NCBI GenBank assembly: GCA_002428055.1
Contig: DIZY01000135.1
Span: 12,019-22,879, forward strand
DNA from: Helicobacteraceae bacterium UBA6016
Lineage (GTDB): Bacteria; Campylobacterota; Campylobacteria; Campylobacterales; UBA6016
DNA length: 10,861 nt
Direction: 5' to 3'
Translations under genes and position numbers: made by a program
Shown here: positions 1 through 7,266 of the stretch, piece after piece
How the letters are laid out: the number at the start of each line of letters is the position of its first letter
How positions within the stretch are numbered: position 1 is the first letter of the stretch
The notes under the pieces: generated by a model
Told to the model about the DNA's origin: nothing
The model's database searches: none
What the model saw: the letters and a program-made list of their open reading frames with translations, nothing else

Positions 1-407
1 CATAGCGTATGCTTGTGCTCCATCGCCCTTTGCCTCACGGACTCCATAATATCTTTAACATCTTTGATGATAATTTCCATGGAATCTTTAATTTGAAGCG
101 CTACCGCCGTATCTATCGTATCGGAACTTGTCATGCCGTAGTGAACCCATCTGCTCTCTTCGCCAAGGTTATTGGCGACACTCGTCAAAAATGCTATCAC
201 ATCGTGTTTTGTCGTTTTTTCTATCTCGTCTATTTCGTCTATATCGAACTTTGCGTTTCTCTCAATCTTTTCGGCGTCCTCTTTGGGTATCAACCCTATC
301 TCACTCCAAGCCTTAACTGCGGCTATCTCTACTTTTAGCCAAGCATCATACTTTGCCTGCATATTCCATAGGCTTTTCATCTCTTCTCTTGAATATCTTT
401 CTACCAT
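1..407 (-). CDS. purB: Adenylosuccinate lyase, N-terminal 135 residues (cut by window edge)
   Basis: PurB is a cytosolic homotetramer of the fumarase/aspartase superfamily. It releases fumarate from SAICAR and from adenylosuccinate in purine (AMP) synthesis. The visible part starts MVERYSREEMKSLW and carries the family's N-terminal signatures: KHDV at about residues 67-70 and HYGMTSSD at about 89-96, the latter containing substrate-binding residues. The SSxMPxKxNP signature loop and the C-terminal helical part lie beyond base 1. The ATG at 405-407 is well supported by GAGG at 413-416, five bases upstream. The gene is divergent from the RluA-family gene, with 44 bases between the two annotated starts. 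Nothing in the visible part looks broken. The identification is firm; only completeness is unknown. Confidence 0.95.
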   Translation of the reverse strand, partial: MVERYSREEMKSLWNMQAKYDAWLKVEIAAVKAWSEIGLIPKEDAEKIERNAKFDIDEIDEIEKTTKHDVIAFLTSVANNLGEESRWVHYGMTSSDTIDTAVALQIKDSMEIIIKDVKDIMESVRQRAMEHKHTL

Positions 408-429
408 AATTACCTCGAACCTTTTTTCT

Positions 430-452
430 TGTAAAATGTTTTTTACATTTTA
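430..452. promoter_or_regulatory. Divergent purB/rluA promoter region with inverted repeat
   Basis: An inverted repeat, TAAAATGT (432-439) and ACATTTTA (445-452) with a five-T centre, fills the only spacer between purB and the RluA-family gene. Each arm contains TAAAAT, a plausible sigma-70 -10 box, one on each strand (432-437 plus; 447-452 minus). The minus box would give purB a leader of roughly 30 bases. The plus box would start transcripts just before or at the annotated ATG at 452, which favours the internal GTG at 473 as the real start. No clear -35 boxes are visible, which is usual in Campylobacterota. The repeat is seen directly; promoter function is inferred. Confidence 0.4.
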
Positions 453-1372
453 TGAAAATATGGTTGAATATTGTGGCTTATGAGATAAAAAAATTTGATA
501 TAAACGGTGAAAAACTTCTATATTTTATGATTGAAAAGTTGGGTGTTACGGAGAGAGTTGGCAAGCGGCTCATAGACAAGGGGCGCGTAAAGTTAAACGG
601 CGAAATTGTAGTCTATAAAGGAGTGCGAGCTGTCGGCGAAGTGGAGGTGCTTTTTTATGAGCCGACACCATCAATACAGTTAATTCCCGTATTTGAAGAG
701 GATGATTTTGCGGTTTTTGAAAAACCATCCGGCATGCTCTCCCACCCAAACGGTTTTGAGACACAAGAGTGCATACTTGATAGCATCAAAAAGCTTTACG
801 GATATGCCGCAAATATTACGCATAGACTTGATTATGAGACGAGCGGACTACTCGTAGCTAGCAAAAACAAAGCTGCGGAGTCGATACTAAAGACAACCTT
901 TGAGACAAGGGGAATACAAAAAGAGTATACGGCACTGCTGTTTGGGCAACTTACCGAAAAAACCGAAGTTGAGTGTCTGCTAGAGCAGATAAAAGTATTG
1001 GAACTCAAAGTCATGCAGGGTGCAAGCGAACAAGGCAAGCACTCTTTGACACTTTTTGAGCCGTTAGAGTATTTTGGAAAGCACAATATGACTCTTGTAA
1101 AGGCAAAGCCGTTTACGGGGCGGTTGCATCAAATAAGACTACACGCCGTACATCTAGGGTATCCGATAGTCGGCGAGCCGATATATCAAAAAGACTTGGA
1201 AATGGCAAGGGATTATCTGGATAAAAAGATGAGCGAGGCAGAGAGAATAGAGCGCACGGGTGCAAGAAGGGTCTGCCTTCACGCCTCTAAAATATCGTTT
1301 GAGTACAAAGGCAAAAATTTTGAGATAGAATCAAAAAGCGACATCAAGTCAGAGTTTCTCGCCTCTATCTAA
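452..1372 (+). CDS. RluA-family 23S rRNA/tRNA pseudouridine synthase with N-terminal S4 domain
   Basis: This enzyme isomerises uridine to pseudouridine in structured RNA. An S4 RNA-binding domain covers about residues 20-65 (LGVTERVGKRLIDKGRVKLNG). The catalytic domain has the RluA signature HRLDYETSGLL starting at residue 124, with D127 as the expected nucleophile, and the later motif GRLHQIRLH at 223-231. The length of 306 residues is normal for RluA/RluC/RluD proteins. Which uridine it modifies cannot be told from sequence, so no RluC or RluD symbol is given. The ATG at 452 has no Shine-Dalgarno sequence and sits inside the promoter-like repeat. An in-frame GTG at 473 would give a protein beginning (M)AYEIKKFDINGE and may be the true start. 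Its stop overlaps the carbonic anhydrase stop region by 8 bases, tail to tail. Confidence 0.9.
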   Translation: MKIWLNIVAYEIKKFDINGEKLLYFMIEKLGVTERVGKRLIDKGRVKLNGEIVVYKGVRAVGEVEVLFYEPTPSIQLIPVFEEDDFAVFEKPSGMLSHPNGFETQECILDSIKKLYGYAANITHRLDYETSGLLVASKNKAAESILKTTFETRGIQKEYTALLFGQLTEKTEVECLLEQIKVLELKVMQGASEQGKHSLTLFEPLEYFGKHNMTLVKAKPFTGRLHQIRLHAVHLGYPIVGEPIYQKDLEMARDYLDKKMSEAERIERTGARRVCLHASKISFEYKGKNFEIESKSDIKSEFLASI

Positions 1373-1991
1373 TAAGCTTAAACTCTTTTGTCTCAAAGTT
1401 ATAATCATATACATCGCCGGTCTCTATGACATAGTACCAGCCATATAGTTTGATAGTGCCGTTTTCGTATCTATCTTTTATAAAAGGGTATGTTAGCAGG
1501 TGCTTTAATTGTTCTACAACATTCAAAAGCTCAGTATGCCAGTTTCTTATCTTTTCGTCTTCGTCTTTTAGCTCTTCTAGTACCTGTTTTTTTATAGGAT
1601 CGGCGAGCTCGAGCCATTTTTTTACATTTGGGATTTTGTTAAGTTTTTCCTCTGGTAGATAAAGAGCTGAACATCCGCCGCAGTTTGAATGCCCGCACAC
1701 AACAATATTTTCTACATTTAGTATCTCCACTGCATATTCGATAGCAGAAGTAGTGGCTGCAAATTCAGCTGAAACTCTATATGGCGGTACAAAATTTGCT
1801 ATGTTTCGGACTACAAAAAGTTCTCCGGGAAGGCTGCTTGTAATGAGATTTGGAACCAACCTCGAATCGGAGCAGCCAATAAACAGCGTATGTGGATCTT
1901 GGTTTTCTCCGAGCTCTGAAAACAGTTTTTGATGCTCCAAAAAATCTTCGTTGCGAAAACGAACTACGCCCTCAATTAGCTTATCTTCCAT
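1365..1991 (-). CDS. Beta-class carbonic anhydrase
   Basis: This zinc enzyme interconverts CO2 and bicarbonate, probably in the cytoplasm since no signal peptide is seen. The beta-class zinc site is complete: C40 with D42 and R44 in the CSDSR motif, then H101 and C104 in HSNCGGC. VRNIANFVPPY (61-71) matches the conserved active-site strand. At 208 residues it is close in size to the Helicobacter pylori beta-enzyme. It is the last gene of the hisF operon. Its ATG lies inside the end of rlmN (11-base overlap), with AAAGGG at 1998-2003 six bases upstream, so it can be translated independently. In an autotrophic or microaerobic Campylobacterota cell it would supply bicarbonate to carboxylases or manage CO2; that role is inferred. 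Confidence 0.95.
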   Translation of the reverse strand: MEDKLIEGVVRFRNEDFLEHQKLFSELGENQDPHTLFIGCSDSRLVPNLITSSLPGELFVVRNIANFVPPYRVSAEFAATTSAIEYAVEILNVENIVVCGHSNCGGCSALYLPEEKLNKIPNVKKWLELADPIKKQVLEELKDEDEKIRNWHTELLNVVEQLKHLLTYPFIKDRYENGTIKLYGWYYVIETGDVYDYNFETKEFKLIR

Positions 1992-3054
1992 CTTTATCCC
2001 TTTGTTTTAACTGCCCACACGCTGCCGATATATCGATGCCTTTTGACTCTCTAATCGTACAGATAAATCTTTTGTTTGCGAGATATTCCCTGAATGCTTC
2101 CGCCGCTTCTTTTGTAGGTCTTTTAAATTCGCTATCTTCATACGGATTGAACAAAATCAAATTTATCTTTGCATCAAGCCCACTTAGTAGTTTGCCTAGT
2201 TTTTGCGCCGATTTTATGTCATCGTTCACGCCGCCTAAAAGCAGATACTCAAAAAGCACTTTTTTGCGTCTGTCGGCTTTGAATTTTCGCACGGCATCTA
2301 TTACTGCTTTTATATTGTACGCTTTGTTTATCGGCATCAATTTTTCTCTAAGCTCATCATCTACGGCGTGAAGGCTAATCGCAAGATTAACACCCATATC
2401 CATAATTGCAAGCTTCTCTATCTTTGTCGCAAGTCCGCTTGTAGAGATGGTGATTCGTCTAGGAGCTATGCAGAGAGCGTCTTTGTGGGTTATTATTTTT
2501 ATCGCTTTTACGACATTTTCCATATTGTCGAGCGGCTCACCCATTCCCATAAAAACAATATTGATGCTTTTTTCTTCGCCAAACTCTTTGTCTTTTTTGA
2601 TAAAAGCTACTTGCTCTACTATCTCACCTGCCGTTAGATTGCGCTCGAAGCCGCCCTTTGCGGTAAGGCAAAAAGCGCACCCTACCTTGCAACCGACCTG
2701 CGAAGAGATACAGACCGTATATCTGGCCTCTCTAGTTTTTTTGCCTTCATCGTCAAACTCATCCTCTTTCATCTTAAGAAGCACAGTCTCCATCGTCTTG
2801 CCGTCAGTAAGCCCAAAAAGATACTTCTCACTTCCGTCCGTACTTACCTCTTTTTTAAGAAGAGAAAGCGAACCGACGACAAATTTTTCATCCAACACCT
2901 CTCTATAATCTTTTGGCAAATTGTTCATCTCTTTAAAATTGGATACATTTTTTTTGTAAACCCAATTTAACATCTGTGTCGCACGAAACGATGGACCCTC
3001 TAGCAAGGACGATAGCTCGGATGGCTCCAAATCATAAATGTTTGTTTTATTCAT
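1981..3054 (-). CDS. rlmN: Dual-specificity RNA methyltransferase RlmN (23S rRNA A2503 / tRNA A37)
   Basis: RlmN is a radical-SAM enzyme that makes 2-methyladenosine at A2503 of 23S rRNA and A37 of some tRNAs. The 4Fe-4S motif CxxxCxxC is C122, C126 and C129, within GCKVGCAFC. The two extra cysteines of the ping-pong mechanism are present: C115, seven residues before the cluster motif as in the E. coli protein, and C346 in SAACGQL near the C-terminus. The latter is the cysteine that carries the methylene intermediate. GGMGEP-type SAM binding is seen as FMGMGEPLDN. The length of 357 residues is typical. It overlaps the upstream phosphorylase-like gene by 8 bases and the carbonic anhydrase by 11, so translation within this operon is probably coupled. 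Cfr is a less likely alternative, given the housekeeping context. Confidence 0.96.
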   Translation of the reverse strand: MNKTNIYDLEPSELSSLLEGPSFRATQMLNWVYKKNVSNFKEMNNLPKDYREVLDEKFVVGSLSLLKKEVSTDGSEKYLFGLTDGKTMETVLLKMKEDEFDDEGKKTREARYTVCISSQVGCKVGCAFCLTAKGGFERNLTAGEIVEQVAFIKKDKEFGEEKSINIVFMGMGEPLDNMENVVKAIKIITHKDALCIAPRRITISTSGLATKIEKLAIMDMGVNLAISLHAVDDELREKLMPINKAYNIKAVIDAVRKFKADRRKKVLFEYLLLGGVNDDIKSAQKLGKLLSGLDAKINLILFNPYEDSEFKRPTKEAAEAFREYLANKRFICTIRESKGIDISAACGQLKQRDKDGR

Positions 3055-3577
3055 ACTCTTTTAACTCTTTTTCATATCTATTGTAAATAACTTCTGTAGC
3101 CGCTTTGATATTTTTCAGATACTCTTCTCTTGCGTCCAAGTGGCAGTAATTGGTGGTTACAAAAAATCCTTTTGCCTTCACGCCAGCTTCTCTTGCCGCC
3201 CAAAGCACGGAAAAAAACTCCATATTTTCACACTCCAACCCAAGCTCCAAAAATTTATCGCTTACATTTTTGTCCGTCGTAATATAGTTTGAGGAGTTTA
3301 CAATTGTTTCATGTGAAACATTTTTGTATATTTTGTTCTCTATTGGAGTGTACGCCCCGCCTTGCACAAAAGATTGCTCTATCTGCGAAGCCGACTCCGA
3401 ATAAAAACTCTCAAGTACTCCAAGCCTGCCGTAACTACCGCAGCTCCCGACAAACAAAAGCGTCTCAGGTCTCTCATCTTTTAAAATCACGGAAAGATTA
3501 TAGGCGCTCTCCACAAGCCCCACCCCTATAGCCCTAGCAAAAGAAAAAACCTCGGTTCGTCCAGCGCAAACTATCAT
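3047..3577 (-). CDS. Short nucleoside phosphorylase-like protein (PNP/MTAN superfamily)
   Basis: This 176-residue protein resembles the purine nucleoside phosphorylase/MTA-SAH nucleosidase fold, which cleaves or phosphorolyses N-glycosidic bonds of nucleosides. Supporting features are a start in a beta strand (MIVCAGRTE), a glycine-rich FVGSCGSYG at about 42-50, and ENMEFFSVLWAAREAG at about 117-132. That last segment matches the superfamily's Glu-Met-Glu region, which binds the ribose. It is clearly shorter than the roughly 230-residue MTAN family. At the place where the catalytic Asp is expected there is VTTNYC, with Asn at 143, so activity and substrate are uncertain. It is second in the hisF operon, overlapping hisF by ATGA and rlmN by 8 bases. 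A parS-like 16-mer lies inside the gene. The family call is moderate; the substrate is not assigned. Confidence 0.7.
   Translation of the reverse strand: MIVCAGRTEVFSFARAIGVGLVESAYNLSVILKDERPETLLFVGSCGSYGRLGVLESFYSESASQIEQSFVQGGAYTPIENKIYKNVSHETIVNSSNYITTDKNVSDKFLELGLECENMEFFSVLWAAREAGVKAKGFFVTTNYCHLDAREEYLKNIKAATEVIYNRYEKELKEYE
3305..3320. other. parS-like ParB-binding site, copy 1
   Basis: The plus strand reads TGTTTCATGTGAAACA: 7-base arms TGTTTCA and TGAAACA around a 2-base centre. It differs at one central base from the consensus TGTTTCACGTGAAACA known for chromosomal parS in many bacteria. It lies inside the phosphorylase-like gene, where it encodes Val-Ser-His-Glu-Thr (residues 87-91). 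The identical 16-mer recurs at 7893-7908. Such sites nucleate ParB spreading for chromosome segregation and SMC loading near the origin. The sequence match is direct; ParB binding is inferred. Confidence 0.7.
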
Positions 3578-4338
3578 AACCGAACATTTACCCCATTTTT
3601 TGCAAGCTCTTCTTTTAGCTCTTTTATCTCCACCTCTTTAAAGTGAAATATAGAAGCCGCAAGCCCCGCATCACAATTTGTAGTCTTAAAAAGCTCGCTG
3701 AAATGCTCTTTATTGCCTGCCCCACCGCTTGCTATCACCGGCACGCTCACTGCATTTCTAACGGCCGCCGTCAAAGCTATATCAAATCCAGCCTTCGTGC
3801 CGTCTGCGTCCATACTAGTTAGCAGTATCTCTCCCGCCCCACGACCGGTCACCTCTCTTGCCCACTCCACGGCGTCTTTGCCTGTATCGAGTCTACCGCC
3901 GTTAATAAAAACATTCCATCTGTTTTCACTGACTTTTTTTGCGTCTATTGCAGCGATTATCGTAGAACTTCCGAAACGAAAAGAGGCTTCGTCAAAAAAA
4001 TCTGGATTTTTTACGCCGCTAGAGTTAATGCTTACCTTATCGCAACCGACATTTAAAAGCCTATAAATATCATCGAGCACTCTGATACCGCCGCCCACGG
4101 TTAGCGGAATAAATACGGTTTTGGCGACCTCTTCTACTATATGAACTATCGTATCTCTGTTTTCATGACTTGCCGTAATATCGAGAAATGTTAGCTCATC
4201 GGCGCCCTCTTCATTGTACCGAGCAGCTATCTCAACAGGGTCTCCGGCATCTTTTAGCCCTACGAAATTAACGCCCTTTACAACTCTTCCGTCTTTTACA
4301 TCCAAGCACGGAATTATCCTTTTTGCCAAAAAATCCAC
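3574..4338 (-). CDS. hisF: Imidazole glycerol phosphate synthase, cyclase subunit HisF
   Basis: HisF is the (beta/alpha)8-barrel subunit that joins PRFAR with ammonia from HisH to form IGP and AICAR, the fifth step of histidine synthesis. AICAR returns to purine synthesis. The start LAKRIIPCLDVKDGRVVKG is nearly diagnostic. The catalytic aspartates are D13 (Thermotoga D11) and D132 (Thermotoga D130, in AAIDAKK). The phosphate-binding loops TVGGGIR and IASGGAG are present, and the length of 254 residues is normal. The start is a GTG at 4336-4338. No ATG is available before the conserved N-terminus, and no strong Shine-Dalgarno is visible. It is the promoter-proximal gene of a four-gene minus-strand operon and stands apart from other his genes here. 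Confidence 0.97.
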   Translation of the reverse strand: MDFLAKRIIPCLDVKDGRVVKGVNFVGLKDAGDPVEIAARYNEEGADELTFLDITASHENRDTIVHIVEEVAKTVFIPLTVGGGIRVLDDIYRLLNVGCDKVSINSSGVKNPDFFDEASFRFGSSTIIAAIDAKKVSENRWNVFINGGRLDTGKDAVEWAREVTGRGAGEILLTSMDADGTKAGFDIALTAAVRNAVSVPVIASGGAGNKEHFSELFKTTNCDAGLAASIFHFKEVEIKELKEELAKNGVNVRL

Positions 4339-4464
4339 TCAAAACACCGCCGTTTTTTAAATCAATTTTAACAAAGTTTGGCTTGCGATTTTTTGTCGGC
4401 TCTCAATGTTTTATAAGCAAAAATTTAGTAGTATCGGAGATAAAATTTCTTTAAAAGTTTAGAG
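4339..4464. promoter_or_regulatory. Divergent hisF / ksgA promoter region
   Basis: This 126-base AT-rich spacer separates two divergent operons and must hold both promoters. On the minus strand TAAAAT (4365-4370) is a plausible -10 for hisF. On the plus strand TATAAG (4412-4417) and TAAAAT (4441-4446) are -10 candidates for the ksgA operon. No convincing -35, operator or riboswitch was seen. A purine-rich GGAG at 4436-4439 is too far (about 25 bases) from the ksgA TTG to act as its Shine-Dalgarno. The promoter assignments are inferred. Confidence 0.45.
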
Positions 4465-5259
4465 TTGCAAATAACCGCCAAAAAAAAATTCGGTCAAAAC
4501 TTTTTAAAAGATGAATATTATCTAAAGCAAATCATCGAGTCGATGCCCGATAACGACAATCTTGTCCTTGAAATCGGGCCTGGGCTAGGTGATTTAACCG
4601 GCAAGCTTTTGACAAAGAAAGCGGTAGTTGCTGTTGAGGTTGACACGGATTTGATTTCAAATCTTAAGTCTAAGTTTAAAGATGAGTTAGAAAACGGCAG
4701 GTTTAGACTGCTCCACGCGGACATACTTAGCGTTTGGGATGAAGCAATTAGCTTTGCCCCAAAACTGGACATGATCGCCAACCTGCCGTATTACATCGCT
4801 ACAAATATAGTTCTAAGAGCCATCAAAGACGAGAGGATAGAAAACATTCTCGTTATGGTTCAAAAAGAGGTTGCCGAGAAGTTTTGCGCAACCCCGAAAT
4901 CATCTGATTTCGGCGCTATATCCGTAATATGTGATGCGATGTGCCAAAGGGGAATAGCCTTAGAGCTTCCGCCTTCGGCTTTTCAGCCGGCGCCAAAGGT
5001 ATTTTCCAGCGTTTTACAGCTTAGCAAGCGCAAAAATCCTTTGATAGACAAAGCTAGGTATGGCGACTTTGAAAGTTTTTTGAAGCACTCTTTTTCGGCA
5101 CCGAGAAAGACTCTTCTAAAAAATCTTTCGAGCGCTTACGATAAAGGCCTGCTTGTAGCCGCTTTTGAAAAACTAAATATCTCTTTGACTATAAGACCTC
5201 ACGAACTCTCTACCGAACTTTTTGTCAAGCTTTTTACGGATATTAGATCATTCAATTAG
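4465..5259 (+). CDS. rsmA: 16S rRNA (adenine1518/1519-N6)-dimethyltransferase KsgA/RsmA
   Basis: KsgA (RsmA) dimethylates two adjacent adenines in helix 45 of 16S rRNA, a late checkpoint of 30S assembly. The protein begins AKKKFGQNFLKD, the family's N-terminal signature. SAM motif I is EIGPGLGDLT (36-45), the acidic ribose-binding residue is in AVEVD (56-60), and the catalytic NLPYY is at 106-110. The later motif FQPAPKV is at about 173-179. The length of 264 residues is normal. The start is a TTG at 4465. The frame is closed by a stop at 4441-4443 with no ATG before the conserved N-terminus, and no good Shine-Dalgarno is present, so weak initiation is likely. A run of nine A follows at codons 6-8. 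It is the first gene of the plus-strand operon, with rnj 16 bases downstream. Confidence 0.95.
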   Translation: MQITAKKKFGQNFLKDEYYLKQIIESMPDNDNLVLEIGPGLGDLTGKLLTKKAVVAVEVDTDLISNLKSKFKDELENGRFRLLHADILSVWDEAISFAPKLDMIANLPYYIATNIVLRAIKDERIENILVMVQKEVAEKFCATPKSSDFGAISVICDAMCQRGIALELPPSAFQPAPKVFSSVLQLSKRKNPLIDKARYGDFESFLKHSFSAPRKTLLKNLSSAYDKGLLVAAFEKLNISLTIRPHELSTELFVKLFTDIRSFN

Positions 5260-5275
5260 CTAAAAAGGGCTTAGA

Positions 5276-7261
5276 ATGGAAAACGAAAACATAGAACAAA
5301 GCGGCGAACAAGAGAATAATAACTCCAATGGCGAACAATCGGCGGTTCAAACTGAAGGCAATGAAAGACAAAGGTCTGCAAGAGCTGAAGAGTACTTCAA
5401 AAACAGAAAACAGAAGTTTTTGGGCAATAGAAGACCTAGAGAAGAGAGAGATGGCAGTGAAAATCCGGCACAAGCGTCAGGAGCACAGCACCCGTCTGAC
5501 GGACAATACGGCTGGCATACAAATATTAAAAACTCTATCGAGGCAAATAAGAGAATACAGCAAAGCAGGCTAAATACCGACGCAAAACTAAACCACAGCA
5601 CAAAAGCGACAATTAGAATAACACCTCTCGGCGGTCTCGAAGAAATAGGCGGCAATATAACGATTATTGAAACACAAAATAGCGCCATACTCGTAGATGT
5701 AGGTATGAGCTTTCCGGATGATGATATGCACGGCGTAGATATACTAATTCCGGATTTTACATACCTAAAACAGATAAAACACAAAATAGCCGGTATCGTC
5801 ATAACGCATGCGCACGAAGACCACATAGGGGCCGTACCGTATCTGTTTAGAGAGATGCAGTTTCCGCTTTATGGAACACCTCTGCCGCTAGGCATGATAG
5901 GTAATAAGTTTGACGAACATAAGATGATGGAATACAAAAAGTTTTTTAGAGCTATTGAAAAAAGAAGAGTTATTAAAATAGGCGACTTCGAAGTAGAGTG
6001 GATGCACATGACACACTCTGTCATAGATGCATCAAGCCTTGCCATTACTACAGAGGCGGGAACGATTATTCATACCGGGGATTTCAAAATAGACCATACA
6101 CCGATAGATGGATACCCTGCAGACCTTCATAGGCTTGCACACTATGGAGAAAAAGGCGTACTCTGTCTGCTCTCCGACTCTACAAACTCGATGAGACCGG
6201 GCGCAACACTATCGGAGAGCACTGTCGGACCTACATTTGACACTATATTTGCTCGCTCAAAAGGTAGAGTTATTATGTCTACTTTCTCATCCAATATCCA
6301 CAGGGTATACCAGGCAATAGAAAAAGGGATAAAGTACAACAGAAAAGTAGCAATTATCGGTCGCTCAATGGAGAGAAATCTAGAAGTGGCCATGAATCTA
6401 GGCTATATAAAACTACCTTTTGGAATATTTATAGATGCCGCAGAAGTAGCTAAATATCCTGACAATGAAGTGCTTATTATTACTACCGGGTCACAGGGCG
6501 AGACTATGAGCGCCCTATATAGGATGGCAATAAACGAACATAGACATATCAAGCTAAAACCATCCGACACGGTCATACTCTCTTCTAGCGCCATTCCAGG
6601 CAATGAGGGAAGTGTCTCTACGGTACTAAACTATATCCTAAAAGCAGGAGCAAGCGTAGCGTACAAAGACTTTTCAGATATTCATGTCTCAGGACACGGT
6701 GCGCAAGAAGAGCAAAAACTGATGCTTCGTCTTGTTAAACCAAAATTTTTCTTGCCGATACATGGTGAATACCAACATGTCGCAAAACATAAAGAGACTG
6801 CTATCTCTTGCGGTGTAGATGAGAGAAATATCATACTCATGGAAGATGGTGATCAGATAGAGCTAAATGCACGGGGTATGAGAAAAATTAAAACCGTCAA
6901 AAGCGGAAAAGTATATATTGACAACCAAAGAAATAACCAAATCGAAGAAGATGTCGTCATGGATAGGCAGGAGCTTGCCGAAAATGGTATCGTGATTATA
7001 GTAGCATTTGTAGACAAGCAAAACAGGGCGCTTTTGGAAAAACCTAAGGTATCTAGCTTTGGACTTGTATCCGACAGGGATGACAGAACCTTCTCCGAAG
7101 AGATGGAAAATGTACTTGTAAGCTTCCTTCAAAACGCCAACAAAGAGGTTGTTGAAAACAAAAGAATGCTTGAAAATGAGATAAGACAGGTTCTTAAAAA
7201 ACATATTTTTAGAGCGCTCAAAAAATATCCGGTCATAGTGCCTACCATTTTTATTCAATAA
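5276..7261 (+). CDS. rnj: Ribonuclease J with long N-terminal extension
   Basis: RNase J is a metallo-beta-lactamase/beta-CASP nuclease with 5'-3' exonuclease and endonuclease activity, acting in mRNA decay and rRNA maturation. The core starts near residue 111 (ATIRITPLGGLEEIGGN). Zinc ligands are seen in THAHEDHIGA (H178, H180, D182, H183), H247 in MTHSV, D269 in HTGDF and the late LPIHGEYQH (H496). The beta-CASP region includes SGHGAQEE (from 472). About 110 residues precede the core: first Glu/Asn/Gln-rich, then basic (KNRKQKFLGNRRPREER), and probably disordered. The H. pylori enzyme also carries a long N-terminal extension and works with the helicase RhpA. The start ATG has AAGGG at 5265-5269, six bases upstream. 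At 661 residues it is longer than the roughly 555-residue Firmicutes form because of this extension. Confidence 0.96.
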   Translation: MENENIEQSGEQENNNSNGEQSAVQTEGNERQRSARAEEYFKNRKQKFLGNRRPREERDGSENPAQASGAQHPSDGQYGWHTNIKNSIEANKRIQQSRLNTDAKLNHSTKATIRITPLGGLEEIGGNITIIETQNSAILVDVGMSFPDDDMHGVDILIPDFTYLKQIKHKIAGIVITHAHEDHIGAVPYLFREMQFPLYGTPLPLGMIGNKFDEHKMMEYKKFFRAIEKRRVIKIGDFEVEWMHMTHSVIDASSLAITTEAGTIIHTGDFKIDHTPIDGYPADLHRLAHYGEKGVLCLLSDSTNSMRPGATLSESTVGPTFDTIFARSKGRVIMSTFSSNIHRVYQAIEKGIKYNRKVAIIGRSMERNLEVAMNLGYIKLPFGIFIDAAEVAKYPDNEVLIITTGSQGETMSALYRMAINEHRHIKLKPSDTVILSSSAIPGNEGSVSTVLNYILKAGASVAYKDFSDIHVSGHGAQEEQKLMLRLVKPKFFLPIHGEYQHVAKHKETAISCGVDERNIILMEDGDQIELNARGMRKIKTVKSGKVYIDNQRNNQIEEDVVMDRQELAENGIVIIVAFVDKQNRALLEKPKVSSFGLVSDRDDRTFSEEMENVLVSFLQNANKEVVENKRMLENEIRQVLKKHIFRALKKYPVIVPTIFIQ

Positions 7262-7266
7262 ATAAA

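Noticed and set aside
172..483. Plus-strand frames opposite purB
   Set aside because: The minus strand gives a clear adenylosuccinate lyase with conserved motifs and a ribosome site; the plus frames show no recognisable family.
1373..1380. TAAGCTTA palindrome at the convergent end of the RluA-family and carbonic anhydrase genes as a terminator
   Set aside because: Only an 8-base self-complementary word without loop or T-tract; too weak for an intrinsic terminator.
2447..2908. 153-codon plus-strand frame antisense to rlmN
   Set aside because: Ser/Pro/Leu-rich shadow translation opposite the conserved radical-SAM core; no independent support.
2949..2956. T8 run in rlmN as a phase-variable tract
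   Set aside because: It encodes adjacent Lys codons on the minus strand within an intact gene; runs of this length are common in AT-rich coding DNA.
4339..4464. Replication origin (DnaA-box cluster) or riboswitch in the largest spacer
   Set aside because: No cluster of TTATCCACA-like boxes, no AT-rich 13-mer array and no recognisable aptamer fold; two divergent promoters explain it.
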